A stretch of DNA of 64,000 nucleotides. Origin: Halobacterium sp. DL1 (lineage in GTDB: Archaea; Halobacteriota; Halobacteria; Halobacteriales; Halobacteriaceae). Location: the NCBI GenBank assembly GCA_000230955.3, contig CP007060.1:62001-126000 (forward strand), written 5' to 3'. The translations under genes and the position numbers were made by a program. Below are positions 44,677 through 53,486 of the stretch, piece after piece (the stretch's first letter is position 1; each line of letters opens with the position of its first letter). The notes under the pieces were generated by a model. The model was not told the DNA's origin and ran no database searches. It was given only the letters and a program-made list of their open reading frames with translations.

Positions 44677-46121
44677 GGTCGTGTCGCAAAGCGGTCTAGA
44701 CTTTGCCGCTGGTACTCTCAATTGAGAGGTCACAGTTGATTGCTGTTTTGGTCGAACGCTGGAGCAGTTCGTCGAGGAACGCTTGGTAGTACTCGGGGTC
44801 GGTGTACTTCACCAACCGAAGTTGGAGTATCGCTTCCAATCCCTCTGCTGTCCAGCGCATCCACTGGTTCTTGCACCGCTTGCTGACCTCGCCCATCAGT
44901 CGTTCGACGGGGTTCGAGGTCCACGGAACCTCGAACCCCTCGACAGCGTGCTCGGCGAACGTCACAATCGACGGCAGCCACCGCCGAAGATACCCTGCAG
45001 CCTTCGCTGACCCGAACTGCTCCAGTTGCCACGCTGTCTTCTCCAATCGCTCTCTCGTTCGCGCGATCCGCGAGCGGATCGCCTCGAACTCCTCTTCTGG
45101 ATGGTGTTTCACCACCGAGTTCTTCAGATGGGATACCTCGTCGATCACCTCCGAAACGATCTCCTTCCGGCGGTCCAAGGAGAAGACGCCATCGTCCCAG
45201 AGGGTGTAGCCCAGCGTTCGGCCGACGTGAACGAGATCGAGTTGGTGGTCACGGGCTTCGTCGGTAAAGGCCGTGACGATGCCGCTATCAGCGTCACTGA
45301 CGACCGTCGCGTCGTCAGTGACTGCGCCGATATCATCGAGTTCGGCGGCAGTTTCGTCCCAGTCAGCGTTGACCGACAGATCCAGGAGGGAGCGTGACTC
45401 TTCGGCGGTGTCTTCGCCGAGCGTTGCTTGGACGGAGTGGGACGAGCGGTCGTCGTCTTGGCTGTGGCATTTTGTCCCGTCAGGAATGACGGTGTCAGCG
45501 TCTGTGTCAGCGACACAGTCTGGGAGGAACTGCTTGAGCTTGTGGCCGTATTTCTTGGCACGGCGGTTGATGGTGGTCGGCGACGGCATCGAGACGAAGC
45601 CGTCGCCGTGATCGGCAGCGTCACGATAGCTGAGCGAGGTAGCGAGATCGACGCTTTTGGCGGCGATGTCCTGCTGATAGCGGTTCTGTCCGTCGAAGCT
45701 AAGAACGTCTTCGACGGGGCGGAAATAGCTGGATTCGTCGTTATCAGCGGCTGTATCTTCGATGTAGTGGAGAGAGAACTCGTGTTCCCCGGCGGTTGTG
45801 ACAGCTGTGCGGGTATCGGTGCCGGCGCGTTGGAAGCGTTGGTCACCGTTGCCGTGGGCGTGTTTGTCGCCACAGAGCGCCTCGACGCTGGCGGCGTCGA
45901 GGCTCTCGACCAGCGATTCAAGGAGTACTGCTTCGAGGTTCTGGTCAGTGACGGCCTCGGCAAGCGTGGCGAGCGGTAGCGTTTTGTTGTCGTCGATACT
46001 CAGTTCAAACCGCACGTCGATTGTGGCGTGCATGGGTCACCTCTTGGGTGGATACCAGAGGCGACCCGTTCCTCACGGGAGCCAGTTACTACTGAACTCT
46101 AGAGGACTTTGCGACACGACC
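44677..46121. mobile_element. ISH6-family insertion sequence (1445 bp)
   Basis: A complete insertion sequence. Terminal inverted repeats begin GGTCGTGTCGCAAAG at both ends (15 of 15 identical), then continue with three mismatches to TCTAGA, about 24 bp in all. Eight-base direct repeats AAGTTTTT flank it. Size, 8-bp duplication and transposase agree with the ISH6 family of haloarchaea. The intact duplications and undamaged transposase mean the insertion is recent. Confidence 0.88.
44696..46033 (-). CDS. ISH6-family transposase
   Basis: A 445-residue transposase with no frameshift. It starts MHATIDVRFELSIDDNKT, has the PTTINRRAKKYGHKL helix-turn-helix-like segment, then acidic catalytic-domain stretches IPDGTKCHSQDDD, VVSDADSGIV and the C-terminal PWTSNPVERLMGEVSKR, in keeping with a DDE enzyme. 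Codon use is less GC-biased than neighbouring genes (for example CAGCGTTGACCG-type codons), consistent with recent arrival. The stop codon lies within the left terminal repeat. Confidence 0.85.
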   Translation of the reverse strand: MHATIDVRFELSIDDNKTLPLATLAEAVTDQNLEAVLLESLVESLDAASVEALCGDKHAHGNGDQRFQRAGTDTRTAVTTAGEHEFSLHYIEDTAADNDESSYFRPVEDVLSFDGQNRYQQDIAAKSVDLATSLSYRDAADHGDGFVSMPSPTTINRRAKKYGHKLKQFLPDCVADTDADTVIPDGTKCHSQDDDRSSHSVQATLGEDTAEESRSLLDLSVNADWDETAAELDDIGAVTDDATVVSDADSGIVTAFTDEARDHQLDLVHVGRTLGYTLWDDGVFSLDRRKEIVSEVIDEVSHLKNSVVKHHPEEEFEAIRSRIARTRERLEKTAWQLEQFGSAKAAGYLRRWLPSIVTFAEHAVEGFEVPWTSNPVERLMGEVSKRCKNQWMRWTAEGLEAILQLRLVKYTDPEYYQAFLDELLQRSTKTAINCDLSIESTSGKV

Positions 46122-46129
46122 AAGTTTTT
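46122..46129. repeat. Target-site duplication, right copy
   Basis: AAGTTTTT follows the insertion sequence and matches the left copy at 44669-44676 exactly. Confidence 0.85.
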
Positions 46130-46178
46130 GCCGAACGGGGGCGCCAGCGGCGCCCCCGTGCAGCGCAAAAAGTGGGTT

Positions 46179-47285
46179 CTAGTTACCCGTCCACCGCAAC
46201 ACCGCGAGGGTCCCCTCGAACAGCGCAATCATCGTGATGGCGACGATGATGGGGACGACGCCGGTCGGGTCGATGGCGCCGAACGTGAACGAGATGCCCG
46301 CGAACGCCGCCCAGAACAGCAGGCGGCGCCCCTCCAGCCAGCGCCGCGTGACGACGCCGAGCATGATGGCGAGCATGATGAACAGGGGAATCTGGAAGAC
46401 GACGGCGAGATACCCCATCACCATCAGGATGAGGTTGAACGTGGTGCCGAGCGCGAACGCGACGTCCGCGGTGCCCTGCGTGTACCCCTGGAAGTAGTCC
46501 ATCGTGTACGGGAGCACGAGGAGGTACGCGAACAGGACCCCGAGGACGGCGAGCACGAGGCTCATCGGGACGGACGCGAGGTAGTAGCGGCGCTCGTGCT
46601 TGTACAGCCCCGGGCGCATGAACGCGTAGGACTCGTAGACGAAGACGGGGAGCGCGACGACGAGGCCAGCGAGGCTGGCGACCTTCACCTGCGTGATGAT
46701 GAGTTCCAGGGGATGGTAGACGCGGGGGTCGACGGCCTCACCGCCGGGGAGGACGTAGTTCCAGATGGTCGTGATGAGGTTCTCGGTGAGCGGGAAGACG
46801 ATGACGCTGGCGAGCCCCGCGATGGCGATGACGATGGCGAGGCGCTTGATCATCTCCTCGATGTGGACCGCGAGCGGCTGCTCGGCGTCGGTCTCGGGTG
46901 CGTTCGCCACCAGGCCCTCGTCGCCGGGCGTCTCCTCCGGTTCGATGACGGACGCCTCTGCGTCGTCGGCCTGGTGTTCCTCGTCGGCGAGCAACTGGGG
47001 GTTGGTCGCCGCCGACTCGCCCTCGGTTTCGGGGGTGTGGAAGTCCTCGACGGTCCATTCGTCGTCGCCGCCCGACTGCCGCCGAATCGCTGGCGTGAGG
47101 TCACTCCAGTCGCCGAGTCGGCCGCCTGGCTCGATGGTCCTGACGGCGGGCGTGAGCTCCTCCCAGGCGACACGAACCGGCGGGTCTTCTTCGATTCGAC
47201 GGACCGCTGGCGCGAGGTCGCTCCAGTCGACGCGTGGGGCACGCTCGTCGTGCACGTCGCGCCTGCCATCCGGGTCCTCGGCCAT
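46179..47285 (-). CDS. tatC: Twin-arginine translocase subunit TatC with repeat-bearing N-terminus
   Basis: A 368-residue TatC protein; TatC binds the twin-arginine signal. The membrane domain (six helices) starts at about residue 140 with EEMIKRLAIVIAIAG and contains FVYESYAFMRPGLYKHERRYY and the YFQGYTQGT segment. The first 135 residues are soluble, acidic and unusual, with three tandem units DWSDLAPAVRRIE, AWEELTPAVRTIE and DWSDLTPAIRR (Trp21, 41, 60). ATG 47285 gives MAEDPDGRRD; the frame is open further upstream. Confidence 0.93.
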   Translation of the reverse strand: MAEDPDGRRDVHDERAPRVDWSDLAPAVRRIEEDPPVRVAWEELTPAVRTIEPGGRLGDWSDLTPAIRRQSGGDDEWTVEDFHTPETEGESAATNPQLLADEEHQADDAEASVIEPEETPGDEGLVANAPETDAEQPLAVHIEEMIKRLAIVIAIAGLASVIVFPLTENLITTIWNYVLPGGEAVDPRVYHPLELIITQVKVASLAGLVVALPVFVYESYAFMRPGLYKHERRYYLASVPMSLVLAVLGVLFAYLLVLPYTMDYFQGYTQGTADVAFALGTTFNLILMVMGYLAVVFQIPLFIMLAIMLGVVTRRWLEGRRLLFWAAFAGISFTFGAIDPTGVVPIIVAITMIALFEGTLAVLRWTGN

Positions 47286-47377
47286 TACTGGTCGCCACTT
47301 GGCGGCGGGTCCGTTATAGGCTTTCTTTTGGCGTTCGACGGGAAGATTGATAATTGCGAGCGGGTAAGCCGGTCCCA

Positions 47378-49546
47378 ATGAGTGGCTCCGGCTCGGACAT
47401 CGTGGATCCGGACACGGCGCGCGCCATCGGCTCCGGCCGGGAAACCGTCGGTGTGCTGTTGCGCTCGATGCAAAAGCGCCTCCAGCACGTCTTCATCGCG
47501 TTCGCTCTCGGTCTGGTCGGCGGCATCTTCGCGATGCGGCTCTACGTCTGGCCCGAGCTCCGCGAAGACCTGCTCGTCGAGAGCGCCCAGATTATCGCCC
47601 AGACGCCGTTCGACGTCATCCTGATGCAGGTGAAGATCGGGCTGTTCACCGGCGTCGCGTTCATCATCCCGGTGGTCCTCTACCACGCCCGCGAACCCCT
47701 GCAGGAGCGGGACATGATCCCCGAACTCCGCATCACGAAGTACCACGTGTTCGGCTTCGTCGTGGTCTTCTTCGGGCTGGCGGCCATCGGCATCTCCTAC
47801 GCCTACTTCCTGTTCTTCCCGCTGATGTTCGACTTCCTGGCGGGCAACGCCGTCGGCTCCGGGCTGGCGCCGAAGTACTCCATCGTGAAGTGGACGGAGT
47901 TCATCTTCTTCCTCGCGCTCTCGTTCGCGCTCGCAGCCCAGCTACCCCTGTTGATGTCGGCGCTCTCGTACTCCGGCATCGTCTCCTACGAGACGTTCCG
48001 CGACAAGTGGAAGTACGCCGTGATGGGCATCTTCGCGTTCGGCGCGATGTTCTCCCCGCCGGACCCGTTCACGCAACTGCTGTGGGCGACGCCCCTGGTG
48101 TTGCTGTACGGGCTGTCGCTGTACCTCTCGAAGATCGTCGTCACGATGAAACGCGGCCGCGAACACGTCGACGTCGGGGGCGTGTTCCGCGAGCGCTGGA
48201 ACCGCATCCTCGGCGTCGCCGTCCTCGGCTTCGGCGCGGGGTACGCGTTCGGCAACTTCGGCGGCGTCGCCGGAATCAACGACGCGCTCGCGTTCGTCGG
48301 GTCGTCCTACCGCCTGATGACCGCGGCGGCGGCGTTCGGCGTCCCGGTCGAGACCAGCTACCTGCTGCTGGGCGCCATCTTCGCCGCGGTCGCGCTGCTC
48401 GCGACGCTGTTCTACTACGTCTACGTCGCCGTCGAGCGCGCCGCGCAGGCGGTCGCCGCGGCGGGTGGCGGTCGACCCACCGACATCGACCTCGACGTCG
48501 TCGACGCGCAGGGCGTCCGCGCCGCACCCCAGGAGAAGTTCGCGTCGATGAGCGAGGACGAGGCGATGGCGACCGCCCAGCGCGCCCTCGACGACGGCGA
48601 CGACGAGAAGGCCCAGGCCATCGTCGACCGCTTCGACCAGGTCCAGGCCGACCTCGAAGAACAGGCTGAAGCGGAGGAGGACGACGACTCGAATACCGTC
48701 CAGAGCACGGCCGCGGGGATGATGGACGCGTTCACCGAGGAGGAGACCACGGAGGACGACATCGGCGGCTACTACTACGACATCCGGTTCATCGTCGGCA
48801 GCCTGCGCTCGCGGGCGTTCCGCATCGTCGGCACGTTCATGGCGCTGCTGGTCACCATCTTCGGCTGGCTCTACTACGGCGGGTTCGCGGAGACTCGGGA
48901 CGACTTCATCGCGCGCATCCCCCAGGACGTCCAGCCGGCGGGCGACGTGGCGTGGCCCATCACCCTCCACCCGGTCGAGGCGCTCGTCTTCCAGGTGAAG
49001 ATCTCGACCGTGCTGGCGGCCATCGGCGTCCTCCCACTCCTCGTCTACTACATGTGGCCGGCGCTCGCGGACCGCGGCCTCGTCACGGGGGACCGGCGCA
49101 CCATCGGCGTGTGGGGCGGCGGCATCGTCGGCGGCCTCGCGCTCGGCAGCTACGTCGGCTACTCGTTCGTGGCGCCGGAGCTCATCTCCTTCCTCGTCTA
49201 CGACGCGCTCCAGTCGGACATGGTCATCAGCTACACCGTCAGCAACTTCGCGTGGATGGTGTTCCTGCTGACGGTGGGTATCGGCCTGCTGGCAGACATC
49301 CCGGTGACGATGGTGCTGTTCCACATCGGCGGCATCGTCTCCTACCGGACGATGCGCGAGCGCTGGCGGGTCCCCGTGCTCTCCATCTTCGCGTTCAGTT
49401 CGCTCGTCACGCCGGACAGCCTCTACACGATGTTCCTCATCGCGCTCCCGATGATACTGATGTACTTCCTCGGGCTCGGCATGCTGTTCGTCGTCACGCT
49501 CGGCGGGCGGCGCGGCGGGCCGCCGACGCCGGCCTCAGAGGCGTAA
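47378..49546 (+). CDS. tatC2: Double-domain TatC (TatCt type)
   Basis: A 722-residue fusion of two TatC domains, known in haloarchaea as TatCt. Domain 1 (residues about 20-250) has LLRSMQKRLQHVFIAFALG and FSPPDPFTQLL. Extra helices and an acidic cytoplasmic linker (DGDDEKAQAIVDRF, EEDDDSNTVQ) follow. Domain 2 (about 480-710) repeats the FVAPELISFLVYDAL and VTPDSLYTMFL elements. It is divergent from tatC with only 92 bp between starts, so the two Tat subunits probably share a promoter region. This matters here because many proteins in the window carry Tat signals. Confidence 0.95.
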   Translation: MSGSGSDIVDPDTARAIGSGRETVGVLLRSMQKRLQHVFIAFALGLVGGIFAMRLYVWPELREDLLVESAQIIAQTPFDVILMQVKIGLFTGVAFIIPVVLYHAREPLQERDMIPELRITKYHVFGFVVVFFGLAAIGISYAYFLFFPLMFDFLAGNAVGSGLAPKYSIVKWTEFIFFLALSFALAAQLPLLMSALSYSGIVSYETFRDKWKYAVMGIFAFGAMFSPPDPFTQLLWATPLVLLYGLSLYLSKIVVTMKRGREHVDVGGVFRERWNRILGVAVLGFGAGYAFGNFGGVAGINDALAFVGSSYRLMTAAAAFGVPVETSYLLLGAIFAAVALLATLFYYVYVAVERAAQAVAAAGGGRPTDIDLDVVDAQGVRAAPQEKFASMSEDEAMATAQRALDDGDDEKAQAIVDRFDQVQADLEEQAEAEEDDDSNTVQSTAAGMMDAFTEEETTEDDIGGYYYDIRFIVGSLRSRAFRIVGTFMALLVTIFGWLYYGGFAETRDDFIARIPQDVQPAGDVAWPITLHPVEALVFQVKISTVLAAIGVLPLLVYYMWPALADRGLVTGDRRTIGVWGGGIVGGLALGSYVGYSFVAPELISFLVYDALQSDMVISYTVSNFAWMVFLLTVGIGLLADIPVTMVLFHIGGIVSYRTMRERWRVPVLSIFAFSSLVTPDSLYTMFLIALPMILMYFLGLGMLFVVTLGGRRGGPPTPASEA

Positions 49547-51085
49547 CTCGCCGGCCGCCGCGTCGAGCGCGAGGCGCACCCCGGCGTCGCTCGTGCGGCC
49601 GTACGCCTCGAAGCGCTCGGGCGTGAGTTCGACGTCGGTCTCGAACACGGTGCCGTCCTGGCCTGGCTGGAAGACGTGGTGGCGGTAGGAGACGCGGAAT
49701 TCGAGGCCGGTCTCCGGGAGGTCGCTCAGTAACACGTCGCGTGGCCCGTTGGCCGACTGCGCGGACGGCACGCCGATGACCTGTGCGCCGAGTTTCGAGA
49801 GGAGGATTCCGGGCTCGACGCCCGCCGAGAACGTCTCCGCGTCGGTCACGACGACGACGTTCTCCGGGCAGTAGCGGCCCGCGTCGTCCCCGCGCGCCAG
49901 CTCCCGGGCGAACGTCTCGCTCAGCTCCGTCAGCTCCTCGAGTACGGACGCGCCCTTCTCCCCAGTGGCCGTGAAGTAGGAGTCGAAGTCGAAGCCGGCG
50001 GCGTTCTCGGTGTCCGCGACCGGACCGTCGTCCCCGTAGTTCTCGCGGTAGAGCGCGGAGTCCTTCGAGACACTGTACTGGTCGCCGGCGGCTGTCGCGA
50101 CGCCCTCGCGGCCGTGGAGGACGTAGGTGAGCGCGTACGCGGCGACGGAACTCCCGCCACCGTTCCCGCGCGTGTCCACGACCAGCGTCTCCGTGTCCCG
50201 CGACGCCATCTCCTCGGCGAGAGCCACGAATATCTCGGTGGCCGCGGGGATGCCCGCGAGCACCGCCGCGTCGTCCTCGGGCACCGGTTCGCCGGCGGTC
50301 CGTCGGTAGGTCTCCCGGAGGTCGTAGAGGTCCGGCACCTCCTCGTACATCGCCAGCGCGGCCTCCAGGGGTTCGCGGTGCGTCTGACAGTCCGGAATCC
50401 TGAGAAGCGCCGCGTCGTCGAGGAACCGGTAGGCGGGTTCGCCGCTCGTCTCGGGGTGGTCGAGCGCAGCGTCGAGCGTCGCCACGGGGTCGGCTGCGTC
50501 GGTGCGTGCGAGCGTCCGTTCCTGGTGCTCGCCGTCGGTCGTCTCGACGGTGACCGTGGGAGTGGTCGCGTCCCCGACGAGCGCGTCCAGCGAGGCGGGG
50601 TCCGGTCCGAGCGCGTCACAGAGCGACTTCCGGTCGCCGTACGCGTTGTCGCTGCTCTCCGTGCGCGCCACTCGCTCCCGCAACGCCGGGACCGGGACGT
50701 CCTCGACGGCCAGCAGTCGGCCGCCGAGCAGGTCGGTGTGCGCGTCGTCGTACACCGCCTCCACGTAGAGGGCGTCGCCGACGACGCGCCAGCCGAGCGG
50801 AAGGCGGCCGTCGGCGTCGGCCGACGCGTCGTCCGGGACGACGACCTTCGTGTGGCCGTCGCGGACGCGGGCGGCGAACTGCTGGAGTCGCCGGGCGAAC
50901 GCGGGCGCTGACTGACCGCCGTCGGGAATCTCGCGGACCAGTTCTTCGAGGTGCCGGTGGAACGCGACCCGCCCGCCGTGGCCGGCGTACGGGTCGGGGT
51001 GGGCGTCTTCGAGGGTCGCCGCGAACTCGCGGGCGTCGGAAACGAGCGCGTCTCGGCCGTGGGTCCGTGAACCGTCTGTCGTCAC
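49535..51085 (-). CDS. S41-type (C-terminal-processing-like) peptidase
   Basis: A 516-residue protein without signal peptide. The crotonase-like protease core carries TLVVDTRGNGGGSSVAAYAL (parts), the nucleophile region VVVVTDAETFSAGVEPG with a serine where S41 proteases have it, and PSAQSANG. No PDZ domain is clear. It resembles S41-fold proteins in halophiles of unproven activity. Its last 12 bases overlap the end of the convergent TatC gene. Confidence 0.75.
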   Translation of the reverse strand: MTTDGSRTHGRDALVSDAREFAATLEDAHPDPYAGHGGRVAFHRHLEELVREIPDGGQSAPAFARRLQQFAARVRDGHTKVVVPDDASADADGRLPLGWRVVGDALYVEAVYDDAHTDLLGGRLLAVEDVPVPALRERVARTESSDNAYGDRKSLCDALGPDPASLDALVGDATTPTVTVETTDGEHQERTLARTDAADPVATLDAALDHPETSGEPAYRFLDDAALLRIPDCQTHREPLEAALAMYEEVPDLYDLRETYRRTAGEPVPEDDAAVLAGIPAATEIFVALAEEMASRDTETLVVDTRGNGGGSSVAAYALTYVLHGREGVATAAGDQYSVSKDSALYRENYGDDGPVADTENAAGFDFDSYFTATGEKGASVLEELTELSETFARELARGDDAGRYCPENVVVVTDAETFSAGVEPGILLSKLGAQVIGVPSAQSANGPRDVLLSDLPETGLEFRVSYRHHVFQPGQDGTVFETDVELTPERFEAYGRTSDAGVRLALDAAAGELRL

Positions 51086-51175
51086 GGACGACAGAACGCT
51101 GGACTGACAGTTAACGGCTCGCAGAACAGCTTTTCTGTCGGCGAACGGGAACGTCTGGGTCGGTCCGCGACCCCG

Positions 51176-51940
51176 CTACTCTCCGTGCTCGTCGAACGCC
51201 GGGTGTCCCTCGATCCGGTCGGCGGTCTGGTTCCCGGTACCCCAGCTACTGATGGTCTCGGTCTCCACGTCGACGTTCGGGTGAACGAACGTAGTGTCGA
51301 ACGCCGGGAAGTAGACGGCCACGACTCCCGGTTGGCCCCGGACCTGGGGCTGTAGTTTCTTCGCCGTGTCGAAGTCGTCGAGTTCGTGGCGTTCGAACCC
51401 GCCGTCGCTCGCGTTCGTCCAGTAGACGATGTTCGTCTCCGAGACGCCGGTGCTATCGACCTCGAAGTTCCCCTTGCCGTTGAACGTCGCGCCGTCGAGG
51501 CTCGCACACGAGAGTTCGAACTCCCGCGTCGCCCCGGAGATGGATGCGGTCACGCCACTCCCCTCCAGGGTGACGGACACCTCGACGGTCTCGGTCTCAC
51601 CCGGTGTGCAGTCGACGGTTCCGCTGACGACCGCCGTCGTCCCCGGCGATAGCGTGGGCTCGGAGAGGTCCTTGATGGCGAAGGAGTCCGCGTCCACGGT
51701 GACGTCCGTCACCGCGACGTCGCCGGGCAGTCGGTTCGTGACCGTGACGAGGTCCACACGCTGGCCCTCGGGTGCGAGTCGGTCGCTGGCCTGGTAGCCG
51801 ACCATCGCGTTCTCGTCGTCCACCACGGCGACGGAGACGCCGCGCTCGGCGGAGGCGGCGCTGAAGCCGAACGTGCCCAGCAGCAGGCCGGTGCCCGCGA
51901 GGACTGCGAGCGCGATGCTGAGTCCTTTGAGGCTACTCAT
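51176..51940 (-). CDS. Exported protein with SipW-like signal, unknown function
   Basis: A 254-residue predicted secreted protein. The signal peptide (LSIALAVLAGTGLLLGTFGFSAASA in parts) followed by ERGVSVAVVDDENAMVGYQ closely follows the pattern of haloarchaeal SipW-processed proteins. The mature part has beta strands such as VDLVTVTNRLPGDVAVTDV and GTVDCTPGETETVEVSVTL and two cysteines that could form a disulfide. It overlaps the upstream regulator gene by 8 bp. It may be a fibre or adhesion subunit. Confidence 0.65.
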   Translation of the reverse strand: MSSLKGLSIALAVLAGTGLLLGTFGFSAASAERGVSVAVVDDENAMVGYQASDRLAPEGQRVDLVTVTNRLPGDVAVTDVTVDADSFAIKDLSEPTLSPGTTAVVSGTVDCTPGETETVEVSVTLEGSGVTASISGATREFELSCASLDGATFNGKGNFEVDSTGVSETNIVYWTNASDGGFERHELDDFDTAKKLQPQVRGQPGVVAVYFPAFDTTFVHPNVDVETETISSWGTGNQTADRIEGHPAFDEHGE

Positions 51941-52511
51941 GGTCCACTTCGACTGGCTGCTCGCCGCTGCCGAGTTCGCTCTGCCGGGCGTAGTAGCGGT
52001 GGGCGACCGCCGAGACGGCGAACCCGGCGACCGTGGCGACCCCCCACGCGAGGTCCGGGAGCATCGTGAACGGCCACACGTTCACCGCGACGGCGAGCAT
52101 CAGCGTCGCGGCGACGGCCGAGAGCCCCAGGTAGTAGGTGCTCCAGGGGATCTCGTTGCCCTTCACGACGTCCATGTACACCTCTACGTCCTCGAGCGCG
52201 GGCGTCGGTTCGACGAGCCCGCGGTTCTTGTCGAACTGTACGACGTTCGCGTCGTCCATCTTCGGGAGGTGGGACTGCTGGAGCGCCGTGTAGACGCGCT
52301 TGCGCTCGTCGTAGGACACCTTCGCCACCTCGGTGTCGTACTCCCACGCGGCGACCTGCTCGGCGACGTCACCGATCTCGACCGGCGACTCCGTCCCCTT
52401 GAGCACGTGCAGCGCGTACCGGCGTCGTCTGCTCGAGAGCACCTCGAACAGTTCGTCTTCAGTTGGCCCCGAAGACGTATCCGCTCCCCCACTATGTGAT
52501 ACCGATGCCAC
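51933..52511 (-). CDS. Membrane-anchored winged-HTH regulator (DUF7344 type)
   Basis: A 192-residue protein. Residues 15-110 (EDELFEVLSSRRRRYALHVLK, VAAWEYDTEVAKVSYDERKRVYTALQQSHLPKMDDANV, in parts) are a DUF7344-type winged helix. Two transmembrane helices follow (YYLGLSAVAATLMLAVAVNV, LAWGVATVAGFAVSAVA). Such membrane-bound HTH proteins often control neighbouring surface genes. GTG 52511 is preferred to the longer TTG start; TATA-like TTATGATT lies about 30 bp upstream. It overlaps the exported-protein gene at 51933-51940 (ATGAGTAG). Confidence 0.75.
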   Translation of the reverse strand: MASVSHSGGADTSSGPTEDELFEVLSSRRRRYALHVLKGTESPVEIGDVAEQVAAWEYDTEVAKVSYDERKRVYTALQQSHLPKMDDANVVQFDKNRGLVEPTPALEDVEVYMDVVKGNEIPWSTYYLGLSAVAATLMLAVAVNVWPFTMLPDLAWGVATVAGFAVSAVAHRYYARQSELGSGEQPVEVDHE

Positions 52512-52694
52512 AACAACACATGCAATGCGCCCAACCAATCATAAGTGTTGGGGTTCTTTTATTTCTGGCCTGTATGCCCGCTGTCAGACGCTGGGTTTAG
52601 CGAGGGTTTGAACTCCTCTAACGGTATTTTACGGCAATCGGCGAGTTCGGCGCCTGCCTGTAGTTCTCGTGAGGCAGTCGTCGTTAGGCCACTG

Positions 52695-52832
52695 CTATCG
52701 GTCGCACGGGACTGAGTTATGGCCCGGGTGACCAGTTCTCAGGCCCACCCATACGGCCGACTTGCCGTTCTCAGACCCGACCATCCGGTGCTGGCTGACG
52801 GCGCTGGCACAGCCTTCGCATCTGGCCGCCAT
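52695..52832 (-). CDS. Possible 45-residue CxxC microprotein
   Basis: MAARCEGCASAVSQHRMVG and a further 26 residues ending CDR. The start resembles the CEGC zinc protein at 10264, but the second CxxC pair is replaced by a single cysteine, so it is either a divergent member or a decayed copy. It lies inside a 444-bp gap that otherwise contains only promoter-like sequence. Weak evidence. Confidence 0.25.
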   Translation of the reverse strand: MAARCEGCASAVSQHRMVGSENGKSAVWVGLRTGHPGHNSVPCDR

Positions 52833-52844
52833 TTCACGTCCACG

Positions 52845-52859
52845 CTGAACCACGTTCAG
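52845..52859. promoter_or_regulatory. Palindrome upstream of the exported-fibre gene
   Basis: CTGAAC and GTTCAG flank a CAC spacer, a perfect 6-bp inverted repeat about 100 bp before the SipW-type gene at 52956. Candidate operator for the 52.9-58.7 kb genes. Confidence 0.35.
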
Positions 52860-52955
52860 TCGTGTCAATACTACGGGGAAAAGGCTCCTGGGTGTGAGTG
52901 AGCGCTCTCGGGGCGTGCGGTGCCCGCGGGAGTGCACGAACGAGGTAATACGACA

Positions 52956-53486
52956 ATGCAACGACGCAAGTTCATCGCGGGACTCGGATCGCTCGCCGCC
53001 GCTAGCGCGGCTGCAGTTGGTACAGGTGCGTTCAACTTCGCGAACGTCGAACGCAGCGCAAACATGCAAGTTGTTGGCGACAAGAAGGCCTTCCTCGCGC
53101 TCAATGACACGAGCGACTACGCCGTCGGGGGGAACAACGGAACACTCCAGTTAGCTTTCGGTAAGAGTGCCGACGTCACGGGCTCGGGTATCAATCAGGA
53201 ATCGGACTACTCCTTCACCGGCGTCTTCAGCATCACCAACCAGGGGTCGCAGCCTGTTGGCGTCTGGATAGAGGACAACGATGGTGACGACGCTGTGAAC
53301 TGGTACGGCACCGAGTCGGACGACAACTCCGACTTCAGCACCTCGATAGAAGGACCTGGAAACGCGTACCAACTCGACGTCGGGGAGCAGGTTTTCGTCA
53401 ACGTCACGATCCTGACTCGTGGGAAGCCGAAATGGGACGATCTCCCAGATACGGTGAACATCAAGGCCGACGCATCACAGGGCTAG
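52956..53486 (+). CDS. SipW-type exported protein, DUF1102/TasA-like candidate fibre subunit
   Basis: A 176-residue secreted protein. The signal MQRRKFIAGLGSLAAASAAA followed by VGTGAF and ANVER is the pattern of SipW-cleaved substrates in haloarchaea, and the mature part (VGDKKAFLALNDTSDYAVGG, FTGVFSITNQGSQPVGVWIED, GEQVFVNVTILT) is a beta-sandwich typical of DUF1102/TasA-camelysin-like proteins. TasA-type proteins polymerise into extracellular fibres. A dedicated SipW peptidase is encoded 3.3 kb downstream. Confidence 0.72.
   Translation: MQRRKFIAGLGSLAAASAAAVGTGAFNFANVERSANMQVVGDKKAFLALNDTSDYAVGGNNGTLQLAFGKSADVTGSGINQESDYSFTGVFSITNQGSQPVGVWIEDNDGDDAVNWYGTESDDNSDFSTSIEGPGNAYQLDVGEQVFVNVTILTRGKPKWDDLPDTVNIKADASQG

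Larger units (their letters stand above)
44564..46178 (-). repeat. 3'-end-associated non-coding element, copy C, split by IS
   Basis: Oriented away from the tatC stop codon (46179). From tatC it reads CCCACTTTTTGCGCTGC, a perfect hairpin GGGGGCGCC-GCT-GGCGCCCCC, GGCAAAAACTT, then is interrupted at 46121-44677 by an ISH6-type element, and resumes GGGGAAAAAGCACTCCTCGC, GGTCGTCGGCCCGAGCGCTC, ending GCGGATGC at 44564. Removing the IS and one 8-bp duplication restores a 162-bp element like copies A and B, but without the second hairpin. Confidence 0.7.
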
